From assembly GCA_017889585.1 (NCBI GenBank), contig JAGFZX010000002.1:124001-188000 (forward strand): a stretch of 64,000 nucleotides of DNA, written 5' to 3'. The DNA is from Bacillota bacterium. GTDB taxonomy: Bacteria; Bacillota; Negativicutes; DSM-13327. Positions 1 to 7,436 of the stretch are shown here, one piece after another. The position numbers were made by a program, and so were the translations under genes. The notes beneath the pieces are model-generated. The model saw only the letters and a list, made by a program, of their open reading frames with translations, was not told where the DNA came from and did no database searches. Within the stretch, counting starts at the first letter, position 1. Every line of letters starts with the position of its first letter.

Positions 1-1
1 A

Positions 2-145
2 GAAAGAGAACGTGCTGAAAACGAGCGACATGAACGAGAAATGAAACGGCGTCCACACGAAACAAGAAAACAGTGGCACGAACGACAGATTCATGAAAAT
101 GAACGCCATGAAAGAGCTTTACATGAAATAAGAGACCATAGATAA
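2..145 (+). CDS. C-terminal fragment of a highly charged Arg/Glu/His-rich protein
   Basis: The frame is open from the left edge to a TAA at 143-145 and encodes about 47 residues made almost only of Glu, Arg, His, Asn and Lys, ending in EIRDHR. The start lies outside the window, so length and domains are unknown. The irregular heptad-like spacing of charged residues suggests an extended helix or coiled coil. I do not recognise a family. Low-complexity composition makes a chance open frame possible, but the strong Glu/Arg bias argues that it is coding. Confidence 0.45.
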   Translation, partial: ERERAENERHEREMKRRPHETRKQWHERQIHENERHERALHEIRDHR

Positions 146-258
146 GATAATATATAGTGTTAGCCGCTTTTTCGGGAGCTGTTTTGTATTTGCCTAAAAA
201 TATAATCATCCACCAAACTGGCAACAATATACCTATAACGACTTAACTGAGGGCGTCT

Positions 259-441
259 ATGATATGTGATATTAATTATACCAAAATTGATCTATCTGGA
301 GCGGATCCGGCGGGTTTCTTGCTATCTAATACCGATTTGAGCCATGCTAACCTGATCGAGGCTAAACTTGATTTATCCAAAGGTAGTGGGTGGGCTATCT
401 TAACCGGAGCTACAATGCCTGACGGTACGAAACATAAATGA
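259..441 (+). CDS. Short pentapeptide-repeat protein or fragment
   Basis: Sixty residues with recognisable pentapeptide-repeat registers (DLSGAD, TDLSHAN, LIEAK, LTGAT) and the typical closing motif LTGATMPDGTKH that ends many pentapeptide-repeat proteins. Full-length members form a right-handed beta-helix of many repeats; only about six or seven repeats are present here, so this is either a mini-protein or the 3' end of a larger gene that was lost. A GAGGG ribosome-binding site lies a few bases upstream of the ATG. It sits in a patch of gene remnants upstream of spo0A, which favours the fragment reading. Function unknown. Confidence 0.5.
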   Translation: MICDINYTKIDLSGADPAGFLLSNTDLSHANLIEAKLDLSKGSGWAILTGATMPDGTKHK

Positions 442-486
442 ACGTATCAATCTTTTACTGTTCCTGAGGTGAAACCATTGCGAACA

Positions 487-521
487 AAAGCCGTTTTCCT
501 AAAGCATAGGAAAACGGCTTT
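487..521. terminator. Perfect 15-bp inverted repeat, probable bidirectional terminator
   Basis: AAAGCCGTTTTCCTA at 487-501 pairs exactly with 507-521 across a 5-base loop, with A-rich and T-rich flanks. It lies downstream of the pentapeptide fragment and could also end minus-strand transcription from the leader-peptide remnant at 608. A second imperfect hairpin (about 567-598) follows. Confidence 0.6.
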
Positions 522-607
522 CAATTATGTCTGCAAAGTTTTTATCCGATAATCCGAATACCCGTAGGAAAACTGTCACGATGTGATAGTTTTCCCCTAT
601 CGATTGG

Positions 608-847
608 TCACATTAAGTTGCTTAGGCGGGTAAAGTCATATGGACATCCCACGCTGCCTCCGCTTACCGCCTCTAATTTATCGTCGCTGAGTTCACCTTG
701 TGGCACGGCGATTTCCTCGGCAGTAAATACTTTAACATCGAAGAGGTCTGGGATTCGAGTCCGCCTAACCTCGCTAGAGATAATACAAGGTTTTAGCGAT
801 AGGCTGGAATCCTGATTTTGTTGCGAATACAGTGAAAAATACAGTAA
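608..847 (-). pseudogene. Probable remnant of a double-glycine (Nif11/NHLP-type) RiPP precursor
   Basis: On the minus strand the frame ending at the TGA at 610-608 encodes IPDLFDVKVF, then GELSDDKLEAVSGG, then a 15-residue tail SVGCPYDFTRLSNLM. The block ELSD-[DE]-[KE]-LEAVSGG is the characteristic end of Nif11-like and nitrile-hydratase-like leader peptides, which are cut after the double glycine to release a modified core peptide. The leader-like part spans about 754-656 and the putative core 655-608. No ATG or ribosome-binding site precedes it in frame; an in-frame TAG sits at 850-848, and the sequence upstream of residue IPDLF matches the expected leader better in another frame, so I read it as a decayed gene. 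No modifying enzyme is visible nearby. Confidence 0.45.
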
Positions 848-1032
848 CTAGGATTATTTATTTGGTGTTATCATTGATAGTGCTATGGTTGCAAAGGAGA
901 ATTAAATTATCTGGAGAATTATGTGATAATTCATATGAATGAGAAGTGAATTTGTTAAAATATCCCCTTTACTTTCGCTTTACATTTATGCTTTAATGTT
1001 AATTATTACCTATTTTTAGAGAGGTGTTTACA

Positions 1033-1596
1033 TTGAAAGATAATAATATAACGGGCATATTTCCTGTAATAACAACAAGACGGTTAATTCTTCGCGAATT
1101 AACAAATCAGGATAGTACAGTGTTAGATAAATATTGGTCAGATTCAGATGTTTTAGAGTATCTTTCTCTTGAACCTTTTACCAGCATACAAGAAAGCCTT
1201 GATATGATTGACATCTTAATGAATTTATACCGTGATAATCAAGGAGTCAGATGGGCGATTACAATAAAGGATAGCGGCAAGGTGCTTGGCACATGTGGTT
1301 TTCATAATTTTAAAAGTGAGCACCGTAGAGTTGAAATAGGGTATGAGCTGGGAAAAGAATACTGGAGCCAGGGAATAATGACGGAAGCGTTACTAGCCAT
1401 TGTTCATTACGGATTTGAGACGATGCAATATAATAGAATTGAGGCCTTTGTTAATTTTGGGAATATAAGGTCAACAAAATTATTGGAGAAAAACGGTTTT
1501 AAACTAGATGGTTTGCTTAGAGAATATGAGCTTAATCGTGGTAAATTTGTTGATCAATATTGTTATTCTTTATTAAAGTCAGAGTATCCAGTTTAA
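1033..1596 (+). CDS. GNAT-family N-acetyltransferase (RimJ/RimL-like)
   Basis: The protein begins with the RimJ/RimL pattern TTRRLILRELTNQD and carries the acetyl-CoA motif region GYELGKEYWSQGIMTEAL followed by NIRSTKLLEKNGFK, typical of GNAT enzymes that acetylate protein N termini, antibiotics or small amines using acetyl-CoA. Length (about 187 residues) is normal for the family. I chose TTG at 1033 because AGAGAGGTG ends about six bases upstream; a GTG at 1024 in the same frame is the alternative. It stands alone in a remnant-rich patch with unrelated flanks, suggesting an accessory gene. The substrate cannot be told from sequence. Confidence 0.85.
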   Translation: MKDNNITGIFPVITTRRLILRELTNQDSTVLDKYWSDSDVLEYLSLEPFTSIQESLDMIDILMNLYRDNQGVRWAITIKDSGKVLGTCGFHNFKSEHRRVEIGYELGKEYWSQGIMTEALLAIVHYGFETMQYNRIEAFVNFGNIRSTKLLEKNGFKLDGLLREYELNRGKFVDQYCYSLLKSEYPV

Positions 1597-1740
1597 GAAT
1601 CAGAGAATGAGGACTTTCAGATCGCATTACCAATGCCTGCAGTTATGAACATGATCATGGTGCCCGATTATAAATAAATTTATTGTTACAATGTTGCTAC
1701 CTTGCTTTATTAGGACTGTACCAAGTTTAAAAATAGAATA

Positions 1741-2005
1741 AAGCATTTAAGTCATATTATCCCTGATATAGGTCGGGTATCTTTAAAGAATTTAGAGAGA
1801 ATTGAGATATAAAACTTTATTAATGAAAACAGCTAGAGGGGGTTTCTCCTGCTCTATTAATAAAAAGCATGCGGTTTTTAATCTAGCATTAAATCAGGTA
1901 ATGGTTGATGGATATAGATTAAAAAATCCTGCCAAAGGGGTAAAGAGCCCTAAGAAGAATATAGAGAAGAGGACTATATCTGATAGCTATAGTAAAAGTG
2001 ATTAA
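1741..2005 (+). pseudogene. Decayed phage-type tyrosine recombinase (integrase) fragment
   Basis: From 1741 one frame reads KHLSHIIPDIGRVSLKNLER, the usual end of the integrase SAM-like N-terminal domain, and is stopped by a TAA at 1810-1812. A second frame (1802-2005) continues with HAVFNLALNQVMVDGYRL, NPAKGV and KSPKKNIEKR, the conserved linker into the catalytic domain of Int-family recombinases. Thus one frameshift and one stop are seen, and the whole catalytic domain (Arg, His-x-x-Arg, Tyr) is missing. It marks an old integration event next to spo0A. No ribosome-binding site or intact start belongs to it. Confidence 0.7.
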
Positions 2006-2146
2006 GTGTTTGTGACGAGGTTGGTTGTGGGCTAACTCATGATAGTATTAATATTGAAGCGTATCCTGAAAAATGCTGAACTACAATATAATTCACTAAT
2101 AAATAATAAACAGAATATGGCTTTTTTTTCCAAAATAAAAAGGTAA

Positions 2147-2175
2147 TTGAGCAGGTTTGTCGAATCAATTATAAT
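2147..2175 (+). promoter_or_regulatory. spo0A promoter with embedded 0A box
   Basis: TTGAGC (2147-2152), a 17-base spacer and TATAAT (2170-2175) form a vegetative-type promoter 40 bases upstream of spo0A. The spacer contains TGTCGAA (2158-2164), an exact core 0A box, the binding site of Spo0A~P. Position between -35 and -10 suggests direct autoregulation; the sign cannot be read from sequence. Confidence 0.65.
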
Positions 2176-2214
2176 ATAAAATTTTTATACAAAACTATAG
2201 GGAGAGGATTTTAC

Positions 2215-2985
2215 GTGATTAGAGAAACAATAAAAGTCGCTATTGCGGATGACAATCGCGAATTTGTAGGAATCATTCAGGAGTATCTTGCTAGTCAAAT
2301 GGATTTTGAATTAGTTGGTGTAGGTTATAATGGTGAACAGATATTAACAATTATTGAAGAAAAGAATCCTGATGTGGTAATTCTAGATATTATTATGCCG
2401 CATCTTGATGGGATTGGTGTTTTAGAAAGTCTTCAGAGCCTCCGAGGTAAACGTCCTAAGATTATTATGCTGACAGCATTTGGGCAGGAAAGTATTACTC
2501 AGCGGGTAGTAGAATTAGGCGCTGATTATTATATACTGAAACCATTTAATATGGATGTTCTGGCTAGTCGAATAAGACAATTGGCGACTACAATAACAAT
2601 GCAACGTCCAGTAGTAGCACAAGCTATTAAGGCACAACCTGTCGATGTTGAAGTTACTAATATTATCCGTGAAATTGGTATTCCAGCTCATATAAAAGGT
2701 TATCAGTATTTGCGTGATGCTATTATGATGATTATTTCTGAAATTGAATTATTGGGTGCTGTAACCAAAGTATTGTATCCTAGGATTGCCGAAAAGTATA
2801 CTACTACTCCTAGTCGTGTGGAAAGAGCTATTAGACATGCTATTGAGGTAGCTTGGAGTCGTGGCAATATGGATATGATTAATCGCTTATTTGGCTATAC
2901 CATTAAACTAGAAAAGGGCAAACCTACCAATTCGGAATTTATGGCAATGGTTGCCGATAAATTAAGAATGGAAATGCGAGCATAG
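2215..2985 (+). CDS. spo0A: Sporulation response regulator Spo0A
   Basis: Master regulator of endospore formation. Residues 1-125 form the receiver domain: acidic pair D12-D13, phosphoacceptor D58 in VVILDIIMP, switch Thr in MLTAFG and Lys in YILKPF. Residues about 150-256 are the Spo0A-specific DNA-binding domain, with the hallmark stretch [18 protein letters not shown] and the recognition helix [14 protein letters not shown]. Length (256) is standard. Start is GTG at 2215 behind GGGAGAGG. In most spore formers spoIVB lies immediately upstream; here that place is taken by an integrase remnant and an acetyltransferase, so the pair has apparently been separated. The promoter carries a 0A box. 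Confidence 0.98.
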   Translation: MIRETIKVAIADDNREFVGIIQEYLASQMDFELVGVGYNGEQILTIIEEKNPDVVILDIIMPHLDGIGVLESLQSLRGKRPKIIMLTAFGQESITQRVVELGADYYILKPFNMDVLASRIRQLATTITMQRPVVAQAIKAQPVDVEVTNIIREIGIPAHIKGYQYLRDAIMMIISEIELLGAVTKVLYPRIAEKYTTTPSRVERAIRHAIEVAWSRGNMDMINRLFGYTIKLEKGKPTNSEFMAMVADKLRMEMRA

Positions 2986-3247
2986 ACCTGAATTTTTATT
3001 ATTCAGTACATAGTTAGCTCCGTGGAACTAGATTTATCTGGTTTTGTGGGGCTTTAATGTTTTTGCTTTAATAATTGAGCAACTGTTGTATAATGAATAC
3101 AGAGATTTGTAAGAAAATGACGTAATTCTTTTATCGTACCGAAAAAATAAAATCCATTAGGTGTGGTGAAATGCATAAAAACCCCTCCTCTAGAGGCAAT
3201 ATATGTAGGTCTAATCTTGAATATGTCCCCAAAATGGAGGTAATTAT
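2986..3247. other. Intergenic spo0A-nudF region
   Basis: This 262-base gap has no convincing gene on either strand. It holds a TATAAT at 3089-3094 without a well-spaced -35 box, a short palindrome CCTCTAGAGG near 3187-3196, and the GGAGG of the Nudix gene just before 3240. A promoter for the Nudix-spoIIM operon probably lies here, but I cannot place it firmly. Confidence 0.4.
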
Positions 3248-3775
3248 ATGAATAATTTAGAAGAAAAAATTTTAGACTCAAAAGTAGTTTTTAAAGGTAA
3301 TTTGCTTACAGTATATTGTGATAAAGTAGAACTGCCAAATGGTAAGGAAGCAGGGCGAGAGTTTATTCGTCATCCTGGAGCAGTAGCGGTTGTACCTATT
3401 ACTCAAGAGGGCAATATTGTTTTAGTTCGGCAATATCGCTATCCAGTTGGCAAAGCTATACTAGAAGTTCCGGCTGGTAAGCTTGATAAGGGCGAGCATC
3501 CTGAGGATTGTGCACGGCGTGAACTAGAAGAAGAAACAGGTTATGTGGCTCATACGATTAAAAGGCTAAGCTCCATTTATACTACGCCAGGTTTCACTGA
3601 TGAAGTGATACATCTTTATATTGCTGAACATTTAACATTAGCTAAGCAACGTCCTGATGAGGATGAGTTTTTAGATGTGGAAGTGTATACGAAAGATCAA
3701 ATAAGACTCATGATTAATGATGGTACAATTAATGATGCTAAAAGCATGCTAGCTTTATTGTTGGCAGGGATATAA
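3248..3775 (+). CDS. nudF: Nudix hydrolase, ADP-ribose pyrophosphatase type
   Basis: A 175-residue Nudix protein that should hydrolyse ADP-ribose to AMP and ribose 5-phosphate. The Nudix box is complete: GKLDKGEHPEDCARRELEEE then TGYV (GX5EX7REUXEEXGU), and the upstream motif PGAVAVVPITQEGNIVLVRQ with YRYPVGKAILEVPAG is typical of the NudF/YqkG branch. A GGAGG site lies 7 bases before the ATG. It precedes an EndoQ-like gene and spoIIM with only two bases to the next start, as in many spore formers, so the three are probably one operon. Confidence 0.92.
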   Translation: MNNLEEKILDSKVVFKGNLLTVYCDKVELPNGKEAGREFIRHPGAVAVVPITQEGNIVLVRQYRYPVGKAILEVPAGKLDKGEHPEDCARRELEEETGYVAHTIKRLSSIYTTPGFTDEVIHLYIAEHLTLAKQRPDEDEFLDVEVYTKDQIRLMINDGTINDAKSMLALLLAGI

Positions 3776-3777
3776 AT

Positions 3778-4956
3778 GTGTTAGAAATTTTTGCTGATTT
3801 ACATATACATGTGGGTAAAAGCGCAGGGGGAAGGTGGATTAAAATACCAACTTCCTCTAAGTTGACAGTCAGAAATATTCTAACAGAAGTAATTGAACGT
3901 AAAGGTATCGATATTATTGGTATTATAGATGCCTTATCACCTTTAGTATTAGATGAGTTATCCAAGATGGTTGACGCGGGGGAATTGATTCTTTATAGTG
4001 GCGGTGGCTATTCATATAAAGAAAAAATAACACTGATCTTGGGAGCTGAAATCGAAACTAAAGAATTAAATGGAGGCTTAGGGCATACATTGATATACCT
4101 TCCTGATATTGCTAGTATGCAACAGTTTTCTAAGGTCATGTCAAAGTTTATCCGTAATATTAACATTAGCTCGCAAAATGCTCATATGACATTACAAAAA
4201 TTAATAGATATTGCCAGTGGCTTTGAGGCCGCGATTGTGCCAGCCCATGTTTTTACTCCATATAAAAGCTTGTATGGGTCTTGCTGTAGTCGGTTGTCAC
4301 ATATCTTATCAGATCAAGCAATTACAAAAATTGCTGCCATTGAAATTGGGCTGAGCGCTGATAGTTTGTTAGCTGATCGTCTTGAGGAATTGTCAAAATT
4401 TACCCTATTAACAAATTCTGATGCTCATTCCTTAGAAAAAATCGGACGTGAATATAATGTGATATCATTGGCTGAACCGAGCTTCCAGGAATGTATAAAG
4501 GCTTTTAGATGTCTGGAGGGACGAGCAGTGAAGGCTAACTATGGCCTTAATCCACGGCTGGGGAAATATCATAGTACTTCATGTGCTAATTGTGGAAAAA
4601 ATGATATAAATATTATAGATAGTAAATGCCGCAGTTGTGGCAGTACTAAACTTGTTAAAGGTGTTGCTGATCGAATTGAGGAAATTGCCGATTTTCCAGT
4701 GGCCAAGCATCCGAAGCACCGGGGAACCTATTTTTATCAAATACCCCTGACATTCATACCAGGAATAGGCAAAAAAACTTTGGCTAAACTTCTGAAAAAC
4801 TTTGGCACAGAAATGAACATCATTCATCATACAAGCAAAATAGAGTTGACAGCTGTTGTCGGTGAGGCTTTGAGTAATGAAATTATCAAGGCTCGTTCGG
4901 GGGGAGCTACGGTAATAAGTGGGGGCGGCGGAGTTTATGGGAAAATAGTAAAATAA
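3778..4956 (+). CDS. PHP-domain protein of the endonuclease Q family
   Basis: The N-terminal half is a PHP metallohydrolase: FADLHIHVGKSAGGRWIK, later DAHSLEKIGREYN, with histidines and aspartates for a multinuclear metal site. The C-terminal part has a four-Cys zinc ribbon (CANCGKN and CRSCGS) and a helix-hairpin-helix-like stretch FIPGIGKKTLAKLLKNFGT. This architecture matches archaeal/Bacillus EndoQ, which nicks DNA 5' of deaminated bases; the assignment rests on family architecture, not on proof of activity here. GTG start at 3778 follows the Nudix stop by two bases. Length 392 residues is usual. Confidence 0.85.
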   Translation: MLEIFADLHIHVGKSAGGRWIKIPTSSKLTVRNILTEVIERKGIDIIGIIDALSPLVLDELSKMVDAGELILYSGGGYSYKEKITLILGAEIETKELNGGLGHTLIYLPDIASMQQFSKVMSKFIRNINISSQNAHMTLQKLIDIASGFEAAIVPAHVFTPYKSLYGSCCSRLSHILSDQAITKIAAIEIGLSADSLLADRLEELSKFTLLTNSDAHSLEKIGREYNVISLAEPSFQECIKAFRCLEGRAVKANYGLNPRLGKYHSTSCANCGKNDINIIDSKCRSCGSTKLVKGVADRIEEIADFPVAKHPKHRGTYFYQIPLTFIPGIGKKTLAKLLKNFGTEMNIIHHTSKIELTAVVGEALSNEIIKARSGGATVISGGGGVYGKIVK

Positions 4957-5020
4957 AAAAAGGTTTAAATCCAGTTTGCATTGCATACATTGTAACAGGA
5001 AGGACAGGGAGGACGGTTGC

Positions 5021-5665
5021 ATGCTGGGTTATTTTCGTCAGAATGTCGGTGGATATTTAAGGGCAAATATTGTTGCTTATTTTTTTATGATTCTTATTTT
5101 TGTTATTGGTGTGGTAGTGGGAGCATTAGCAGTCAAAACATTGCCTGATGAACAAAAAAGCGAACTTATTAGTTATTTGCATATTTTTTTCACAGGACTC
5201 ACTCAGGGGACTGAAAATATTACTAATGGCGGAAATATGATTAGTTCAGTCATGTTTAATAATGCTAAGACAATAGTATTGATGTGGATATTAGGATTTA
5301 CTATTGTTGGTATCCCTTTTGTATTATTTATTTTATTCACACGAGGCTTTATAATAGGCTTCACTGTGGGATTTTTGGTAAATGAATATGTTATGCGCGG
5401 CTTATTATTTGCCTTTGCCTCGGTGCTTCCACATAATTTTTTTGCTATACCCGCTGTTTTGGCGATGGGCGTATCAGCAACTAAATTTTCGCTGCTGCTC
5501 GTACGTCGTAAGACATATGGTAAAATTAATCTATGGTATGAAGCGGCAGGATATTCTGTACTATGCATGGTAATGTTGGTGGTGATGTTGTTCGCAGCTT
5601 TGCTAGAAGTTTATATTTCACCAGTATTTATGAAGGTAGTGGCAACATTACTCATTAAAGAGTAA
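5021..5665 (+). CDS. spoIIM: Stage II sporulation protein M (engulfment)
   Basis: A 214-residue polytopic membrane protein. It starts MLGYFRQNVGGYLRANI and has about five hydrophobic segments (near residues 17-36, 85-110, 118-138, 145-165 and 182-205), the DUF95 pattern of SpoIIM. In Bacillus subtilis SpoIIM anchors SpoIIP and SpoIID, which remodel peptidoglycan during engulfment. I chose ATG 5021 because GGGAGG stands eight bases upstream and the sequence then matches the family start; an ATG at 4976 would add an unrelated Cys-rich leader. It lies downstream of nudF and the EndoQ-like gene and is followed by a terminator. spoIIP is elsewhere in the window. Confidence 0.93.
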   Translation: MLGYFRQNVGGYLRANIVAYFFMILIFVIGVVVGALAVKTLPDEQKSELISYLHIFFTGLTQGTENITNGGNMISSVMFNNAKTIVLMWILGFTIVGIPFVLFILFTRGFIIGFTVGFLVNEYVMRGLLFAFASVLPHNFFAIPAVLAMGVSATKFSLLLVRRKTYGKINLWYEAAGYSVLCMVMLVVMLFAALLEVYISPVFMKVVATLLIKE

Positions 5666-5687
5666 AAAGCTATAGTGATTTATCTAG

Positions 5688-5713
5688 CAGGCATTTGTTG
5701 CCTGTTTTTTTTT
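5688..5713 (+). terminator. Rho-independent terminator after spoIIM
   Basis: CAGGCA (5688-5693) pairs with TGCCTG (5699-5704) and is followed by nine T residues. Confidence 0.8.
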
Positions 5714-5714
5714 G

Positions 5715-5807
5715 CGGAATCAGAAAGTATAACACTTTCCGATTCCAAATAAGGGCAACTAAAGCCTTAGCCTGCGCTGAGGCTTGTCGAAAGCCAAGTT
5801 TTCTTTA
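5715..5807 (+). repeat. Structured intergenic repeat, copy A (short form)
   Basis: Begins with a strong hairpin, GGAATC-A-GAAAGT paired with ACTTTC-C-GATTCC around an ATAAC loop, and ends with GGCTT...AAGCC and the tail AAGTTTTCTTTA. Both ends match the ends of copies at 17407-17550 and 47961-48109, but the middle hairpins are missing. It sits between spoIIM and the next gene. Confidence 0.7.
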
Positions 5808-5951
5808 TAGTATCAAAATTAATTCACTAGTCTCTACAATTGTCGATGAAAAGTAAAGAAAACAGTAAAGACAGGCATTTGTAGGCATAAAAAAAAACTA
5901 CGTACATAATATGATATTAAGGTAAAGTCAGTTAAAAAGTGGGGTGGGTAA

Positions 5952-6158
5952 ATGGTAGTCACTTTCTCATGGCATAGTATTATTAAAAAGGCTAAATTAT
6001 ATTTTAAAATAATAATTTTGGCTATTATCTTATTTTATATATTACCCAAATTATTAAGTTTGCTATGGTACATACATTATCCAGAACCAAAAATACGAGA
6101 TGATCATTTACTAGAGAAGCCACTGAGAGTGACAGCTACTTTGTTAGATATGGTGTAA
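5952..6158 (+). CDS. Small single-pass membrane protein (YqzK/DUF4227-like position)
   Basis: Sixty-eight residues with a basic N terminus, one strongly hydrophobic helix at about residues 18-42 and a charged C-terminal tail (YPEPKIRDDHLLEKPLRV). GGGGTGGG precedes the ATG by 4 bases. In Bacillus a membrane protein of the same size and shape (YqzK, DUF4227, with a PRGxAVKV-like tail) sits just upstream of xerD, so position and topology agree, but sequence similarity is too weak for me to call the family. Function unknown. Confidence 0.7.
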   Translation: MVVTFSWHSIIKKAKLYFKIIILAIILFYILPKLLSLLWYIHYPEPKIRDDHLLEKPLRVTATLLDMV

Positions 6159-6280
6159 TAGAAATATACAAAAAAAAGATATATTTTGATAATCCTAGAC
6201 AGGAAAAAACGAATATTGTGTGGAATTAAATAGAAAAAACCTTCCTTTACTTTATGGCTGGTAAATCGGGGGAAAAGGTG

Positions 6281-7174
6281 ATGAAAATGGAAAGTTATGT
6301 TAATCAGTTTATTAACTATCTTGAAGTAGAACGAGGTTTGGCGCAAAACACTTTAGAATCATATGGGCGTGACTTACATCAATTTCAAATTTACTTACAA
6401 AATGGTAATATGGAAATTTTAAAAGATTCTAATCGGACTACCATTATTACTTATTTAAGTAGCCTTCAATCTAAAGGGCGGGCTGTTTCGACTATTTCAC
6501 GCAATCTTGCTGCCATAAAATCATTTTATCAATATTTAGTTCGCGAGCATTATTTGGAAAATGATCCTGCCGCCAACCTTGAGTCGCCAAAACTTGAAAA
6601 AAAATTACCTAAAGTTCTTACTATTACTGAGGTAGAAGAACTTTTAAAACAACCTAGTGGTTTGTTACCTACTGGCCTAAGAGATAAAGCAATGCTAGAA
6701 CTTTTATATGCAACAGGTATTAGGGTTTCTGAATTAATTTCTTTAAATATTTCGGATGTTAATTTGGAAATGGGATATATAAAATGTTATGGTAAAGGCG
6801 CAAAAGAACGTATTGTTCCTTTAGGAACTATTGCTGTTAAGTGCGTACAGGATTATCTTGTTAAAGGTCGTTCAAAATTAATACGGACATATGAGGAGGC
6901 ATCCTTATTTGTTAATCATCACGGGAATCGGCTGACACGTCAAGGCTTCTGGAAAATTATCAAGAAGTATGCACATGAAGCTGCTATTAACAAAGAAATT
7001 ACTCCTCATACTTTACGACATTCTTTTGCTACACATTTATTAGAAAATGGCGCTGATCTGCGATCAGTGCAAGAAATGCTTGGCCATGCTGATATTTCTA
7101 CTACTCAGATTTATACCCATGTTACTAATAATCGTTTGAAAGAGGTGTATGATAAAACTCATCCCCGAGCATAA
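6281..7174 (+). CDS. xerD: Site-specific tyrosine recombinase XerD
   Basis: A 297-residue tyrosine recombinase that, with XerC, resolves chromosome dimers at dif. The N-terminal SAM-like domain starts YVNQFINYLEVERGLAQNTL; the catalytic domain has Arg in ATGIRVSEL, Lys in GKGAKERIVPLG, HTLRHSFATHLL (His-x-x-Arg), the LGHADISTTQ histidine and nucleophilic Tyr in IYTHV. ATG 6281 is chosen because GGGGGAAAAGG ends just upstream and family members start with a short MKMESY-like end; an ATG at 6254 adds nine residues. Its place upstream of the deoB remnant, pdp and dacF matches the Bacillus gene order, so it is the chromosomal Xer and not a phage integrase. Confidence 0.93.
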   Translation: MKMESYVNQFINYLEVERGLAQNTLESYGRDLHQFQIYLQNGNMEILKDSNRTTIITYLSSLQSKGRAVSTISRNLAAIKSFYQYLVREHYLENDPAANLESPKLEKKLPKVLTITEVEELLKQPSGLLPTGLRDKAMLELLYATGIRVSELISLNISDVNLEMGYIKCYGKGAKERIVPLGTIAVKCVQDYLVKGRSKLIRTYEEASLFVNHHGNRLTRQGFWKIIKKYAHEAAINKEITPHTLRHSFATHLLENGADLRSVQEMLGHADISTTQIYTHVTNNRLKEVYDKTHPRA

Positions 7175-7216
7175 TACTATGATAAGCTGAGTAGCTTATT
7201 CAAAGGAGTTTGCGTA

Positions 7217-7430
7217 ATGTTCAAACGAGTGCTTGTTATAGTATTAGATAGTGTAGGGATTGGAGTTTTGCTTGACGTAGCCGAGTATGGAGATTTTGGC
7301 GGAAATATCCAAAGGGAAAAATACTAATTTGTTATTCTATCCTGATGGTTTTCCGCCAGAAGTTATTGTGAATTTTAAAGTAAAGACGTTATCATATAGA
7401 CAAAGTTTTATAGAAGAAATTTTGAGGTAA
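7217..7430 (+). pseudogene. deoB: Remnant of phosphopentomutase deoB
   Basis: A good start (AAAGGAG then ATG 7217) encodes MFKRVLVIVLDSVGIGVL and EYGDFG, the N terminus of DeoB including the metal-binding Asp. The frame then ends at a TAA (7325-7327). In the next frame AEISKGKNT and YPDGFPPEVI correspond to DeoB regions near residues 80-90 and 115-125, joined directly with the intervening DTTTGHWE region missing. The last residues before TAA 7428-7430 (SFIEEILR) do not look like DeoB and may be the tail of a lost purine nucleoside phosphorylase gene, which often lies here; that part is inference. DeoB interconverts (deoxy)ribose 1- and 5-phosphate; this copy cannot be functional. Confidence 0.85.
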
Positions 7431-7436
7431 CGAGAT

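Noticed and set aside
740-785. A tRNA-like T-loop (GATTCGAGTCC) that might mark an attachment site
   Set aside because: The T stem does not pair beyond two or three bases and no acceptor or anticodon arm can be built on either strand.
618-815. A 65-codon plus-strand open frame
   Set aside because: No ribosome-binding site and no sensible protein; the minus strand of the same stretch carries the leader-peptide remnant, so the plus frame is a shadow.
3054-3281. Minus-strand open frame in the spo0A-nudF gap
   Set aside because: No start signal, low-complexity composition and overlap with the Nudix gene start; judged to be chance.
6281-7174. XerD gene as a phage integrase linked to the remnant at 1741
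   Set aside because: Its length, motifs and conserved place before deoB-pdp-dacF identify it as the chromosomal recombinase; it shows no similarity to the remnant beyond the family fold.
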